Positions 21,406-33,928 of a stretch of DNA of 64,000 nt are shown here, piece after piece. Positions within the stretch are counted from its first letter, which is position 1; each line of letters starts with the position of its first letter. This stretch comes from Lysobacterales bacterium (GTDB lineage: Bacteria > Pseudomonadota > Gammaproteobacteria > Xanthomonadales > Rhodanobacteraceae). The stretch lies in the NCBI GenBank assembly GCA_002632325.1, contig NSJK01000001.1:124001-188000 (forward strand), given 5' to 3'. Made by a program: the position numbers and the translations under genes. Below the pieces are notes generated by a model. The model was not told the origin of the DNA. It saw only the letters and a list, made by a program, of their open reading frames with translations, and made no database searches.

Positions 21406-22410
21406 ATGCGACCGCAGTCGCCGGAAATTCGCTTTGCGCCACGCGATCGCCTGTTGGTGCTTGCCCCCCATCCCGATGACGAGACCCTTGCCAGTGGCGA
21501 ACTGATCCAGATCGCGCTCGCGGCGGGCGCCCATGTGCGCGTGTTGTTCGTGACCGACGGTGCGAACAATCCCTGGCCGCAACGCTGGATCGAAAAGCGG
21601 CTGTGGATCAACGCCGCCGCACGCCGGCGCTGGGGCGAACGCAGACGCGGGGAAGCCGCCGCAGCCTTGAAGGTGCTGGGCGAGGGCCGGATCACGTCGC
21701 GATTTCTCGGCTTTCCCGATCAGGGCATCACCGCCGCGCTGATGGATGACCCTGCGCTCCTTGATGCGCTGATCGGGGAGATCGCGGGCTTTTTGCCGAC
21801 GCATCTGGTGGCACCGGTGCTCGGTGACAGGCATCCCGATCACGGTGCCTTGCACATCCTCGGCGAACTTGCGCTGTTGCGGACGCGGCATGACTGTAGC
21901 CGGCTGGGGTATCTCGTCCATGGCTCTGGCGGGGAGATGGAAACGCTTGGCAGTGATCCTGCGCGGCAACAGCGCAAGCTCGCCGCGCTGGAATGTCACG
22001 CGAGCCAATTGGCATTGAGTCGTGCGCGCCTGCAGGAAATTGCACGCAGGCCGGAACGGTTTGCGATCAGCACCGAGAGAGGTGGCGGCGTGCCATACGC
22101 AGCGGAGCACGAGTTGCGCATCGACCTCGGCGCCGGCCACGGTTCGCATCGGCGGCATCAGCTGTTGGTCGTGGTCGCAGCTCGCGACAGGATCTGGTGC
22201 GGGCGCGCGCGCCTGCGTGCGCGAGGCCGGGTTGAGATGCTCGGCGACAGTGCGCTGCGACTGCGCCTGGACGGTGCGGTGATCGTGATCGCGTGTCCAC
22301 GCGACGGCGGATCGATCCGGGCTGCCTGGGCCAAGCAGCATCGGCGCGAACCGCGTCTCGTCGTGTTCGATCGGCTGGGTTGGCATGCGTTCCGGCAGGA
22401 CGCACGCTGA
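21406..22410 (+). CDS. PIG-L family deacetylase
   Basis: From ATG 21406 the product has 334 residues. The zinc-binding motif PHPDDE is at residues 21-26 and a second motif, DRHPDHG, near residue 142. PIG-L enzymes are de-N-acetylases acting on N-acetylglucosamine-containing or other small substrates. A GGAG sequence lies before ATG 21406; the ORF could begin at 21352, but that adds residues ahead of the core. The C-terminal 110 residues are Arg-rich and not typical. The substrate is unknown, and no sugar-biosynthesis genes are near. Confidence 0.86.
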   Translation: MRPQSPEIRFAPRDRLLVLAPHPDDETLASGELIQIALAAGAHVRVLFVTDGANNPWPQRWIEKRLWINAAARRRWGERRRGEAAAALKVLGEGRITSRFLGFPDQGITAALMDDPALLDALIGEIAGFLPTHLVAPVLGDRHPDHGALHILGELALLRTRHDCSRLGYLVHGSGGEMETLGSDPARQQRKLAALECHASQLALSRARLQEIARRPERFAISTERGGGVPYAAEHELRIDLGAGHGSHRRHQLLVVVAARDRIWCGRARLRARGRVEMLGDSALRLRLDGAVIVIACPRDGGSIRAAWAKQHRREPRLVVFDRLGWHAFRQDAR

Positions 22411-22675
22411 GCCCTCACCTTTGCCGGAACGCCTCCCCACGGGCTCATGCTCGTCACCGGAGCTGCATGGTTCACAAAACCATTAGTCAACTAAAAGTCA
22501 TATAAAACAAATATGTACGACACATATATCGCTATCTACATCACATGACGTAACAAATTATTAACGCACCGGCCCGCATAATCCGCGTCCCGATTCCGTT
22601 TCAATCCCCTGCGTCCCCGTGCGCACTGGCCTTGCGGCTGGATCGGCTGTCTGTCACTGAATTTGCGAGGTTGAA
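22411..22675. promoter_or_regulatory. AT-rich intergenic leader with inverted repeat
   Basis: Bases 22470-22580 are markedly AT-rich in an otherwise GC-rich window. They contain a 6-bp inverted repeat with 5-bp spacer, ATATGT-acgac-ACATAT (22511-22527), and several TATA-like hexamers, but no confident -35/-10 pair at 17-bp spacing. It probably holds the promoter, and possibly an operator, of the ORF at 22676. Confidence 0.4.
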
Positions 22676-23038
22676 ATGACCTACGACATCGGCATTGGCC
22701 GTTGCATGGAAATCGGAGAAGACACGGTCGTCGTCAAGTTGGAGAGCGTCATGGTCGAGCGGCTGTCACCGGGCTATCCGTGGCAGCGTCCCGGCACGAC
22801 CACATTGCGCTTCAAGCGCGACCTGTGCAGTGCCGCCCGTCCGCCACAGCCCGACCGCGAGGTCTTCGTCGATCGAGCGGCGCTGTCGCGAAAGACGATG
22901 GGTGCGCTCGATCTGGCGGGCAATGGCAAGACGATCTCGGTCGATCTGCGTGCGCTGCTGAACAATCTCGATCCGCAGCCCTCGGCCGGTCCCCAGCCCA
23001 AGGGCGGTCAGGGGTCGCGAAAAAGCGCACCGCGCTGA
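22676..23038 (+). CDS. Hypothetical protein, 120 aa
   Basis: I do not recognise a family. The ORF has codon use like its neighbours (G/C at third positions), a GCGAGG ribosome site before ATG 22676 and a plausible globular sequence: a beta-like N-terminal half (MTYDIGIGRCMEIGEDTVVV), Val/Leu-rich segments and a basic, Gly/Pro/Gln-rich tail from about residue 100. There is no signal peptide or membrane segment. Two overlapping frames (22695 and 22702) are also open but have less natural composition. It stands alone between a PIG-L gene and a convergent transporter, behind an AT-rich leader. Confidence 0.6.
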   Translation: MTYDIGIGRCMEIGEDTVVVKLESVMVERLSPGYPWQRPGTTTLRFKRDLCSAARPPQPDREVFVDRAALSRKTMGALDLAGNGKTISVDLRALLNNLDPQPSAGPQPKGGQGSRKSAPR

Positions 23039-23186
23039 ATTGACCAACCCGACTGCGGGGTGGTGCGTCCTCGACGTGCCACCTTGTTTTCTTTTGTGGC
23101 GCAAAGAGTTGCGCGACATTCCTCACATGTGACTTCTTCCGTGACGCAGGTTCTTGCGCGCGCGCTGAAGGGCGTCGCGCTGAGCA

Positions 23187-24137
23187 TCAATCGACCAGCT
23201 GCTTGGCCTCGGAAGTACCGAGGATCTCGGCGTGCGTCACTGCGCGTGACCGACTCAGCAGGGGATGCAGGAACACCGCGAGCAGGATCGTTGCGGCGCC
23301 GGCATAGAAGGTTGGCGTGAGCTGGCGCTGTTCGCCCAGCAAGAGCGCCGCAAGGATGATCGCGTAGACCGGTTCGAGATTGGTCGCCAGTTGCGCCGCG
23401 AACGCGCTCATGTGGCGCAAGGCCACCAAGGACAGCGTGAAGGGCAGCAGGGTGCATGCCAGGCCGAGCGCGAGCAAAAGTGCGGTGTCACGCGCACCCG
23501 GCACGGCAAAGATGTCGGCCGCAAGTGGTGCGAACAGCCAAGGCAGGGCGGGCGCGATCAGCGCGAGCGTGAGTGCGCCTGCACCCAGTTCGAGCGCGGT
23601 GACCGCCATTGCGTCGGCATGCTCGACCAGGCGCTTGTTGAGCGATCCGAAGATCGCGACCAGCAGCGCCGAAACCGTTCCCACGGCCAGGCCCAGATGC
23701 ATCGATCCGGGCAAACCGCCGACCACCAGCGCGACGCCGGGCAGGGCGGCGATGCCGATCACGAGTTCACGCGTCGAAAATCTTCGACGCGCCAACCAGG
23801 GTTCGAGCAGGGCCGTCATCGGCGTCGCCAGCGCGATGCAGGTGGCGCCGACCGATGCATTGGCGAGCTTGATCGAACCGTAGAAAGTGAGCCAATGCAA
23901 GGCCACCAGCACACCGATGCCGGCGTAGGCGCCGAGCAGGCGGGGCGGGATCGCACGCAGGCCACGCCACATCTTCGGCACCAGCGCCAGCGCGACCACC
24001 ACGATCAGCATGCGCCACCACACGATCGGCAGGGCCTCAAGCGAGATCATCTTGCCGAGGATTGCGGTGAATCCCCACAACAAGACGCAGAAATGAATCT
24101 GCCATTGTGCTTTCGCGGCTGGCGACAGGGTGCTCAC
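23187..24137 (-). CDS. EamA/RhaT family (DMT superfamily) transporter
   Basis: From GTG 24137 the product has 316 residues with about ten hydrophobic segments in two EamA repeats: FCVLLWGFTAILGK near the N-terminus and ATPMTALLEPWLARR, then a second repeat ending NLEPVYAIILAALLLGEQ. Drug/metabolite transporters of this type export amino acids or other small metabolites. The start is uncertain; the open frame reaches 24269 without a membrane protein-like sequence, so the start near the first membrane segment is preferred. The aminotransferase gene runs divergently from 24196. The substrate is unknown. Confidence 0.85.
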   Translation of the reverse strand: MSTLSPAAKAQWQIHFCVLLWGFTAILGKMISLEALPIVWWRMLIVVVALALVPKMWRGLRAIPPRLLGAYAGIGVLVALHWLTFYGSIKLANASVGATCIALATPMTALLEPWLARRRFSTRELVIGIAALPGVALVVGGLPGSMHLGLAVGTVSALLVAIFGSLNKRLVEHADAMAVTALELGAGALTLALIAPALPWLFAPLAADIFAVPGARDTALLLALGLACTLLPFTLSLVALRHMSAFAAQLATNLEPVYAIILAALLLGEQRQLTPTFYAGAATILLAVFLHPLLSRSRAVTHAEILGTSEAKQLVD

Positions 24138-24195
24138 GAATGGGGACAATGGCCGGGTTGCGGGCTGCGCATCGTAGCGCAGCAGGAGCCGATGG

Positions 24196-24993
24196 ATGAG
24201 GTCGATGCAGCTGTCGTTGAATGGTGAGGCTGCGCCGCTGGAAGCGCTTGCCCATCTTGCCGGCAACAACTACGGGCATTTCACCGCGGCGCAGGCGCGC
24301 GGCGGACGCATTCAGGGGCTGTCGCTGCATCTCGATCGCTTGCAGGCGGCCACGCGCGAGTTGTTCGGCAACGATCTGGATCTGGATCTGCTGCGTGGGT
24401 GGCTGCGAGCCTTGCTCGGTGGGCAGGACGCCTCGGTACGCATCAGCGTGTTCTCGCTCGGCTTCGATCGCGATCACCCAGCCCAAGCTGCCAAACCCGA
24501 TGTCTTGATCACGCTCGCGCCTCCGCGCGGGCTGCAAACGGGTCCACTGCGCACATGCAGCGTTCCCTACGATCGGGATTCGCCGCACATCAAGCATCTG
24601 GGCAGTTTCGGATTGTTCAACCAGCGTCGTCTGGCGCAGCTGCGCGGTTTTGACGACGCCTTGTTCGTGACTGCAGACGGGCATGTTGCTGAGGGCACGA
24701 TCTGGAATGTCGGCTTCCGTGAAGGCGAAGACATCCTTTGGCCGGCTGCGCCGATGCTCGAAGGAATCTCGATGCAACTGCTCAAGGCGGGCCTCGCGCG
24801 CATCGGCGTGGCGCAGACCACACGGGTCATCACGCGCGCCGAGTTGCCGCAGCTGCGTAGCGCGTTCTTCACCAACAGCGCATGTGCTGCGATGCCGATT
24901 GCGTGCATCGATGAGGTCGGTTTCGATCTTGCCGATGATCTGCCGGCCTTGCTGCGGGCAGCGCTGGACTGCGAGCCGTGGGTGCAACCTTGA
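24196..24993 (+). CDS. Aminotransferase class IV family protein
   Basis: The product has 265 residues and the fold-type IV PLP-enzyme layout: NNYGHFTAAQ near residue 24, the likely PLP lysine Lys133 in SPHIKHLGSFG, then DALFVTADGHVAEGTIWNVG near residue 154. The family includes branched-chain aminotransferase, D-amino-acid transaminase and aminodeoxychorismate lyase; the sequence does not settle which. At 265 residues it is shorter than BCATs (about 305), which favours a lyase-like or D-amino-acid enzyme. Starts at 24196 and 24205 are both possible. It is divergent from the EamA gene and shares its control region. Confidence 0.82.
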   Translation: MRSMQLSLNGEAAPLEALAHLAGNNYGHFTAAQARGGRIQGLSLHLDRLQAATRELFGNDLDLDLLRGWLRALLGGQDASVRISVFSLGFDRDHPAQAAKPDVLITLAPPRGLQTGPLRTCSVPYDRDSPHIKHLGSFGLFNQRRLAQLRGFDDALFVTADGHVAEGTIWNVGFREGEDILWPAAPMLEGISMQLLKAGLARIGVAQTTRVITRAELPQLRSAFFTNSACAAMPIACIDEVGFDLADDLPALLRAALDCEPWVQP

Positions 24994-25306
24994 TCGTGAA
25001 TTCGATGGCTTGGCACGCAGATGCGTTGCTGAAGCCTGCAACGCAGCGCCATGTCGCGGTGCGAAATTCGCGCGGTCTCGTGCATCGCAACATTTCCGTG
25101 CAGCCAGTCGTGTCGGAACCGTGAACTGATTCCGTATCCTCATGCGCGATGGTGCAGATCAGACGCCGCTTGGCTCCTGCTAGACTGCCCACCGTGTTGC
25201 TTCGTGCAGCCGGCTTTCTGACTCATCAGACCGAGTCGATCCGTGCTGGATCGTTGAAGGGATCAAGCCTCTTAGTCGCAAACAAACCGGAGTCGGGAGA
25301 CATCAG
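24994..25306. other. Intergenic region, 313 bp
   Basis: It holds an 8-bp inverted repeat (TGCGTTGC / GCAACGCA, 25022-25045) that may end the aminotransferase transcript, and, near its right end, a GGGAG ribosome site for the CsgG-domain gene. A TAGACT hexamer at about 25180 may be a -10 element, but no good -35 is spaced from it. No coding potential is seen. Confidence 0.5.
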
Positions 25307-26017
25307 ATGAAGAAGTCGTATCTCGCAGTGGCCATGGCCGTGGTCGGCTTTGCCGCCAGCGCCTGTGCAATGGCCCAAGGACCCTCGATCGGCGTTGCCG
25401 AGTTCAAGAACGAATCGGCTGCAGGTTGGTGGCGTGGCGGTGTGGGCTGGGAGCTTTCGGGCATGTTGTCCAATGAGCTCGCGAGCAGCGGCCATTTCCG
25501 TGTCGTCGAACGCAACAAACTCGAGAAGGTCCTCGAGGAGCAGAACCTCGCCGCCTCGGGCCGTGTGCGCTCCGGCACCGGCGCCAAGATGGGCCAGGTC
25601 ACCGGCGCCGAATATCTGGTGTTCGGCACCGTGACCGACTACGAGGAAAACACTGCGAGCACGGGCGGCGGCATCAGCTTCCGTGGCATTTCGCTCGGCG
25701 GCAAGAAGAGTGAAGCCTATGTGCGCGTCGACGTGCGCGTGGTCAATTCAAGCACGGGTGACATCGAGTTCTCGCGCGCAATCGAAGGCCGCAGCTCGGG
25801 TGGTGGCATCAGCGTCGGTGTCTATCGCGGCGGTTTTGGTGGTGCGCTCGGACACGAGCAGAACACGCCGGCTGGCAAGGCGATCGGCGCTGCCCTGGTC
25901 GAGATCAGCGAATACCTCGACTGCAAGATGGTCATTCGTGGCGGTTGCGAGGCCGAGTACGACGCCAAGGAAGCCAAGCGTCGTGCCGGCACCAAGAAGG
26001 CACTCAAGCTCGACTGA
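25307..26017 (+). CDS. CsgG/HfaB-domain secreted protein
   Basis: The product has 236 residues with a signal peptide at about 1-23, ending ACAMAQ. The mature part follows the CsgG domain plan: IGVAEFKNES, GWELSGMLSNELASSGHFRVVERNKLEKVLEEQNL split over residues 29-80, then GAEYLVFGTVTDYEE. CsgG-domain proteins form or assist outer-membrane secretion pores (curli, holdfast) or act in penicillin-binding-protein cofactors. No lipobox cysteine is placed for lipidation and no curli genes are near, so the role is open. A strong terminator follows. Confidence 0.83.
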   Translation: MKKSYLAVAMAVVGFAASACAMAQGPSIGVAEFKNESAAGWWRGGVGWELSGMLSNELASSGHFRVVERNKLEKVLEEQNLAASGRVRSGTGAKMGQVTGAEYLVFGTVTDYEENTASTGGGISFRGISLGGKKSEAYVRVDVRVVNSSTGDIEFSRAIEGRSSGGGISVGVYRGGFGGALGHEQNTPAGKAIGAALVEISEYLDCKMVIRGGCEAEYDAKEAKRRAGTKKALKLD

Positions 26018-26040
26018 GCGAGTTGGCAAGCTTCAAATCG

Positions 26041-26065
26041 AAACGGCGGGCATTGCCCGCCGTTT
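26041..26065. terminator. Bidirectional terminator between convergent genes
   Basis: A perfect 11-bp stem (AAACGGCGGGC / GCCCGCCGTTT) with loop ATT lies 24 bp after the CsgG-domain gene and 28 bp from the end of the convergent rluB. T residues flank the stem on both strands. Confidence 0.85.
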
Positions 26066-26092
26066 TCGTCTGCGTGTCGTGACCCGATTCGA

Positions 26093-27622
26093 TCAGCGTC
26101 CGCGCCGCCCGCCACGACCGCCGCCACCGGGGCGACGATTGCCGCCACTGCCGGGGCCGTCGTGGATCGAGTTGCCGGGTGTGCCGCGATTGCCCGCGTT
26201 GGGCGCACGATTGCCGGCATTGGGCGCGCGATTGCCGCTCGCGCCGCCCTTGGGGCCGGGAGCGATGCGGTTGCCGTGGACCTTGGGTGACTGCGGCTGG
26301 AACTGCCCCGAGTGGAACGACACTTCCTGACCGGGGCGTGCGCCGCGGCGCTTGCGGTTGCCGGGTTGGGCAGCCGAATCGGGAAACCAACTGCGCAAGA
26401 CGGCCGGACTCAGTCCGGGCTCGCTCCATGGGCCGCCAGCGCCCACGGGCTTGCCGCGCGCCTGATCCTGCCCGCGCTGCGGGCGTTGTCCCTGGGCGCC
26501 ACGATTCTGGCCCGGGCGACCTGCGCCTTGGGCATTGCCGGGTCCGCGACCTGGCCCTTGTCCCGGACCACCACGCTTGCCAGCACCGGGGCCGGCACGA
26601 CCCTGACGGGCAGGGCCGGCGCCTTTGGCTCCACGCTTGCCGCGCCCGGGCTTGCCTGCGCCCGCACGCCAGCCGTCGTCGCGCATGCGATCGAAAGCGG
26701 CGAACTCCCGTGCTTCCTCGCCGCGTGCGCCAGTCCACGCCTGCTGCGTGCTCGGCGTCGGGCGAAACTCGGTCGGCGCCACACGGCGCTGACCGATCAC
26801 CGGCGCGAGCGTGAGCCGGGGCTCGGCCTTGGGGATGCCGCTGCGCTGGCGCAGTTCGGCGATCTGGGCGGGATCGAGTTCTTCATGACGACCACGCAAC
26901 AGGCCACGCGGCAGTTCGACGCAGCCGTAGCGGATGCGCTTGAGGCGGCTGACCATGAGCCCTTGCGATTCCCACATCCGCCGCACTTCGCGGTTGCGTC
27001 CTTCGCGCAGGACGACGCGGAACCAGGAATGGCTGCTGCCGCGACTGATCACGCCGATGTCGTCGAAATGTGCGGGGCCGTCTTCCAGATCGACGCCCGC
27101 GCGCAAGCGTTCGAGCACTTCGTCGGGGACTTCACCGTGCACGCGGCAGATGTACTCGCGCTCGATTTCCGAACGTGGATGCATCAGCGCATTGGCCAGT
27201 TCCCCATCGGTGGTGAGCAGGAGCAGGCCGGTGGTGTTGATGTCCAGACGGCCGACCGCAATCCAGCGCGCGCCCTTGATCTGCGGCAACTGCTCGAACA
27301 CCGTCGGGCGTCCTTCGGGATCCTCGCGCGTGGCGACCACGCCATCGGGCTTGTTGTAGATCAGCACCTGCGCGTGTTCGGCATTGTCGGCCACGACCAC
27401 GAAGCGCTTGCCGTCGAGTTCGACGCGGTCGCCGCTGCGCACGCTCTGGCCGAGGTTTGCGCTCACGCCATTGAGCTGGACTTCGCCTGCCTCGATGCGG
27501 GTTTCGAGCATGCGCCGCGAGCCCAGACCGGCATTGGCGAGCACCTTGTGAAGGCGTTCCTCGACCGTCGGCGCATCGGCGCCACGCTTGAGCGAGAGGA
27601 TGGATCGGGTGGACGTGGTCAT
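26093..27622 (-). CDS. rluB: 23S rRNA pseudouridine synthase RluB with long low-complexity tail
   Basis: Residues 18-75 form an S4 RNA-binding domain and 86-255 the RsuA/RluB catalytic domain with GRLDINTTG at 124-132 (catalytic Asp127). RluB isomerises U2605 of 23S rRNA. The protein has 509 residues against about 290 in E. coli: from about residue 265 a tail rich in Gly, Arg, Pro, Gln and Asn runs to the end, with NRAPNAG-type repeats and a Gly-Arg-rich finish, resembling RGG-like RNA-binding tails. The start overlaps the scpB stop by 4 bp, an order (scpA-scpB-rluB) common in proteobacteria. Confidence 0.94.
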   Translation of the reverse strand: MTTSTRSILSLKRGADAPTVEERLHKVLANAGLGSRRMLETRIEAGEVQLNGVSANLGQSVRSGDRVELDGKRFVVVADNAEHAQVLIYNKPDGVVATREDPEGRPTVFEQLPQIKGARWIAVGRLDINTTGLLLLTTDGELANALMHPRSEIEREYICRVHGEVPDEVLERLRAGVDLEDGPAHFDDIGVISRGSSHSWFRVVLREGRNREVRRMWESQGLMVSRLKRIRYGCVELPRGLLRGRHEELDPAQIAELRQRSGIPKAEPRLTLAPVIGQRRVAPTEFRPTPSTQQAWTGARGEEAREFAAFDRMRDDGWRAGAGKPGRGKRGAKGAGPARQGRAGPGAGKRGGPGQGPGRGPGNAQGAGRPGQNRGAQGQRPQRGQDQARGKPVGAGGPWSEPGLSPAVLRSWFPDSAAQPGNRKRRGARPGQEVSFHSGQFQPQSPKVHGNRIAPGPKGGASGNRAPNAGNRAPNAGNRGTPGNSIHDGPGSGGNRRPGGGGRGGRRGR

Positions 27623-28326
27623 GCGGCGGTTTCCGGTGGTTCCGTGGCTTGCTCGAGTTCCGACTCGGCAGGATGGAGCGGTGAAGAATCAGGGGTGTGC
27701 GTGGAAGTGCCTGCGAGGTCGTCATCGGACTCATCGGCAGGTGACACCAATGGCGCAACGGGAATCGCCTCATCGAAGGCGAACTGGCGCTCGACCTCTT
27801 CGAGATCGTGGATCTCGCTCAGCGTGGGCAGCTCGTCGAGCGACTTGAGCTTGAAATAGTCGAGGAACTGGCGCGTGGTGCCGAGCAGGGCAGGTTTGCC
27901 CGGCAGGTCGCGATGACCGACCACGCGCACCCAGTCGCGCTCTTCGAGTGTGCGCACGATATTGGTCGACACGGCCACGCCGCGGATCGATTCGATCTCG
28001 GCACGCGTGATCGGTTGCCGATAGGCGATCAGGGCGAGCGTTTCGAGCAGGGCGCGCGAGTAGCGCGAGGGCCTTTCGGCCCACAACTTGCCGACATGGG
28101 CATGCACGTCCTGACGCACCTGATAGCGGTAGCCGGAAGCGACCTCGACCAATTCCACGCCGCGTTCGGCGCAGTCGGCCTGCAACGCTTCGATCGCACC
28201 GGCCAATTGGTCGGGCGCGGGCATGTCGAACTCGTCGAACAGCGCGGCCAACTGCGGCAGCGTCAGCGGATGCGAGGCGGCGAGCAGGGCGGCTTCGATG
28301 ATGCGTTTGATCTGTGGCGATTCCAT
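27619..28326 (-). CDS. scpB: Segregation and condensation protein B
   Basis: The product has 235 residues. The ScpB winged-helix pair spans residues 1-180, with ALLETLALIAYRQPITRAEI near residue 91 and GRDLPGKP-like FLDYF at 150-158; the last 50 residues are acidic and disordered. ScpB dimers bind ScpA in the SMC-kleisin complex for chromosome compaction. The overlap with rluB and the position 47 bp after scpA indicate one operon; smc lies divergently 2 kb away. Confidence 0.95.
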   Translation of the reverse strand: MESPQIKRIIEAALLAASHPLTLPQLAALFDEFDMPAPDQLAGAIEALQADCAERGVELVEVASGYRYQVRQDVHAHVGKLWAERPSRYSRALLETLALIAYRQPITRAEIESIRGVAVSTNIVRTLEERDWVRVVGHRDLPGKPALLGTTRQFLDYFKLKSLDELPTLSEIHDLEEVERQFAFDEAIPVAPLVSPADESDDDLAGTSTHTPDSSPLHPAESELEQATEPPETAA

Positions 28327-28373
28327 CGATGGCGTGTCGGATTGGGGACGGCAGGGGACAGTTCGCGGGCGCG

Positions 28374-29252
28374 TCAGGCGCTGGCGGCGGTGGGATCGTC
28401 GTTGCCGCCGATCGCAAGAGACTTGATGTAGATCGGTGCGAGAGCGACCTCCTGGATGATCTCGACCAATTGTTCCTTGGCCAGTTCGAGCATGGCCAGG
28501 AAGGTGACGACCACGCCCAGACGACCCTCGCTGGCATTGAACAGCGACTCGAAGCGATGGAAGTCGCCATCGCCAAGCGCGGCCAGCACGTCACTCATGC
28601 GGCTGCGCACGTTGAGCGTTTCGCGCTGGATGGCATGGTGGCCGTGCAGTTCGGCACGTTTCATCACGTCCTTGAGCGCGAGCAGCATTTCGCGCAGGTC
28701 AACTGGCGGCGGCAGGCGAATCACGTTGCGATCGTCGACCGCGACATGGGCGAGCGCGAAGTCGCGATCCTGGCGCGGCAGGGTGTCGATGTCCTCGGCA
28801 GCCTGCTTGAAGCGCTCGTATTCCTGCAGGCGGCGCACCAGTTCGGCGCGCGGGTCGATCTCGCTGCCTTCCTCCTGCGGCGGTCGCGGCAGCAGCAGGC
28901 GCGACTTGATCTCGGCGAGGATCGCGGCCATCACCAGGTATTCGGCCGCGAGTTCGAGCTTCATCTCGCGCATCATCTCGATGTAGTCGACGTACTGCCG
29001 GGTGATCTCGGCAATCGGGATGTCGAGGATGTCGAGGTTCTGGCGGCGGATCAGGTAGAGCAGCAGGTCGAGCGGGCCCTCGAAGGCATCGAGGATGACC
29101 TCGAGCGCGTCCGGCGGGATGTACAGGTCTTGCGGAATTTCGAGCACGGGCTGACCGCGCACGAGCGCCAGCGGGATTTCCTGCTGTTGCGGCTGCGGCG
29201 CGAACGGCGTGACGGATTCAGCAGTGTTGGATGGTTGGACGGTCTGGTTCAT
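28374..29252 (-). CDS. scpA: Segregation and condensation protein A (kleisin)
   Basis: The product has 292 residues. The kleisin N-terminal helix bundle includes FEGPLDLLLYLIRRQNLDILD near residue 55 (here split over 20 residues) and EYLVMAAILAEIKSRLLLPR near 102; the C-terminal winged helix ends at about 280. ScpA bridges SMC heads and binds ScpB. The first 35 residues are Gln/Pro-rich. It is the first gene of scpA-scpB-rluB; 469 bp without genes lie upstream. Confidence 0.94.
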   Translation of the reverse strand: MNQTVQPSNTAESVTPFAPQPQQQEIPLALVRGQPVLEIPQDLYIPPDALEVILDAFEGPLDLLLYLIRRQNLDILDIPIAEITRQYVDYIEMMREMKLELAAEYLVMAAILAEIKSRLLLPRPPQEEGSEIDPRAELVRRLQEYERFKQAAEDIDTLPRQDRDFALAHVAVDDRNVIRLPPPVDLREMLLALKDVMKRAELHGHHAIQRETLNVRSRMSDVLAALGDGDFHRFESLFNASEGRLGVVVTFLAMLELAKEQLVEIIQEVALAPIYIKSLAIGGNDDPTAASA

Positions 29253-29721
29253 GCTCGTCCCATGACGCCCGGCGCCTCACGACGCGGGTCAGCACAGGTC
29301 ATTGTCGATTGCGGCGCGCGACGCTGGCCGGAGGGTTCGCGCAAACGCCCACAACGATTCGGGGCCGGATTCGAAAACCGGCGAGAAAAACAGTTCACAA
29401 GACGGGATCGGTGCGCGAGGCTGGCGCCATCGCCGCGAACAATGGGCCGGACCGATCAGTACGGGCATAGCCTACGGGCAAAAGCGTGGCGGCGCAATCG
29501 CCTGCCGCCGGCTATCGCGCCCATGTCAAACGGTCAGGTGCGCAAGCCATCGGGTAACATGGACGGCCGCCCGACCCGTCGCCGCTTGAGAGGGGTGGTC
29601 GGATCGGCGAATCCGCCGCTCGCGGAATCGACCAAACCTCCACATTTGAAGGTGACCGCATCAAACCGGCCGCCGCCGTGTGGCGGAACCCGGGCTCCCG
29701 GTCTTTTGAGGATGATTGCGC
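29253..29721. other. Intergenic region, 469 bp, divergent promoters expected
   Basis: This stretch separates scpA (minus) from the YciI-like gene (plus) and must carry both promoters. I see no ORF with natural composition, no tRNA and no repeat. Small hairpins are present, for example CCGCC-gtgt... at 29673-29686. No confident -35/-10 pair was found. Confidence 0.5.
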
Positions 29722-30021
29722 ATGCTGTATGCCATCGTCGGCATTGATGTTGCCGATTCACTGTCACGCCGCGGCGCCGCGCGACCGGCGCATCTGCAGC
29801 GGCTTGAGGCCTTGCGCGAGCAGGGCCGGCTGGTGCTGGCGGGGCCATGTCCGGCGATCGATGCGATCGACCCCGGGCCGGCGGGCTTCAGCGGCAGCCT
29901 GATCGTGGCCGAGTTTGCCGATCTTGCCGCCGCACAGGCCTGGGCCGATGCCGACCCGTATGTCGCGGCGGGGGTGTATGCGAGCGTGAGCGTGCGACCG
30001 TTCCGCAAGGTATTGCCATGA
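29722..30021 (+). CDS. yciI: YciI-like protein
   Basis: The product has 99 residues with the YciI (DGPF/YCII) fold: [13 protein letters not shown] at the start, [22 protein letters not shown] near residue 20 (two motifs of the family, His23 included) and [19 protein letters not shown]. The family is related to muconolactone isomerases, and the biochemical role is unknown. GAGGA lies before ATG 29722. It overlaps the bolA-like gene by ATGA. Confidence 0.88.
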   Translation: MLYAIVGIDVADSLSRRGAARPAHLQRLEALREQGRLVLAGPCPAIDAIDPGPAGFSGSLIVAEFADLAAAQAWADADPYVAAGVYASVSVRPFRKVLP

Positions 30022-30284
30022 GCGATCGCGTGGCCATGATCCGCGAACGGCTGGCGGTGCTGGCGCCGCTGGAACTGGACGTGGAAGACGAGAGCCATCG
30101 CCACGTCGGTCATGCCGGCGCGCGCGATGGGCGTGGCCATTTTCGCGTGCGCATCGTCAGTGCGGCATTTGCGGGCTTGCTCCCGCTGGCGCGCCATCGG
30201 GCCGTGTATGCGGCATTGGGTGAGCTCATGCAGAGCGACATCCATGCGTTGAGTATCGATGCCCTCGCGCCGTCGCAGACCTGA
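30018..30284 (+). CDS. bolA: BolA family protein
   Basis: The product has 88 residues with the BolA class II KH-like fold: [15 protein letters not shown] near residue 29, then [21 protein letters not shown] and the end helix [10 protein letters not shown]. BolA proteins pair with monothiol glutaredoxins to handle [2Fe-2S] clusters, and some act as transcription factors. The YciI-BolA pairing, with an ATGA overlap, is frequent in gammaproteobacteria. smc starts 125 bp downstream. Confidence 0.9.
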   Translation: MSDRVAMIRERLAVLAPLELDVEDESHRHVGHAGARDGRGHFRVRIVSAAFAGLLPLARHRAVYAALGELMQSDIHALSIDALAPSQT

Positions 30285-30409
30285 TCTGCGCGTCAGGCAG
30301 TGGCAAGTTGTGCGGGAACCGGGCGCCGTGGCGGTGAAGTCGGCATCCGGATCATCACAGACAGATCGGCGAATGCAGACGGCATTCGCGCAATCAAGGT
30401 AGAAGCGGC

Positions 30410-33907
<3,498 letters not shown>

Positions 33908-33928
33908 GCCGCGCGCGGAGGACTGGGC

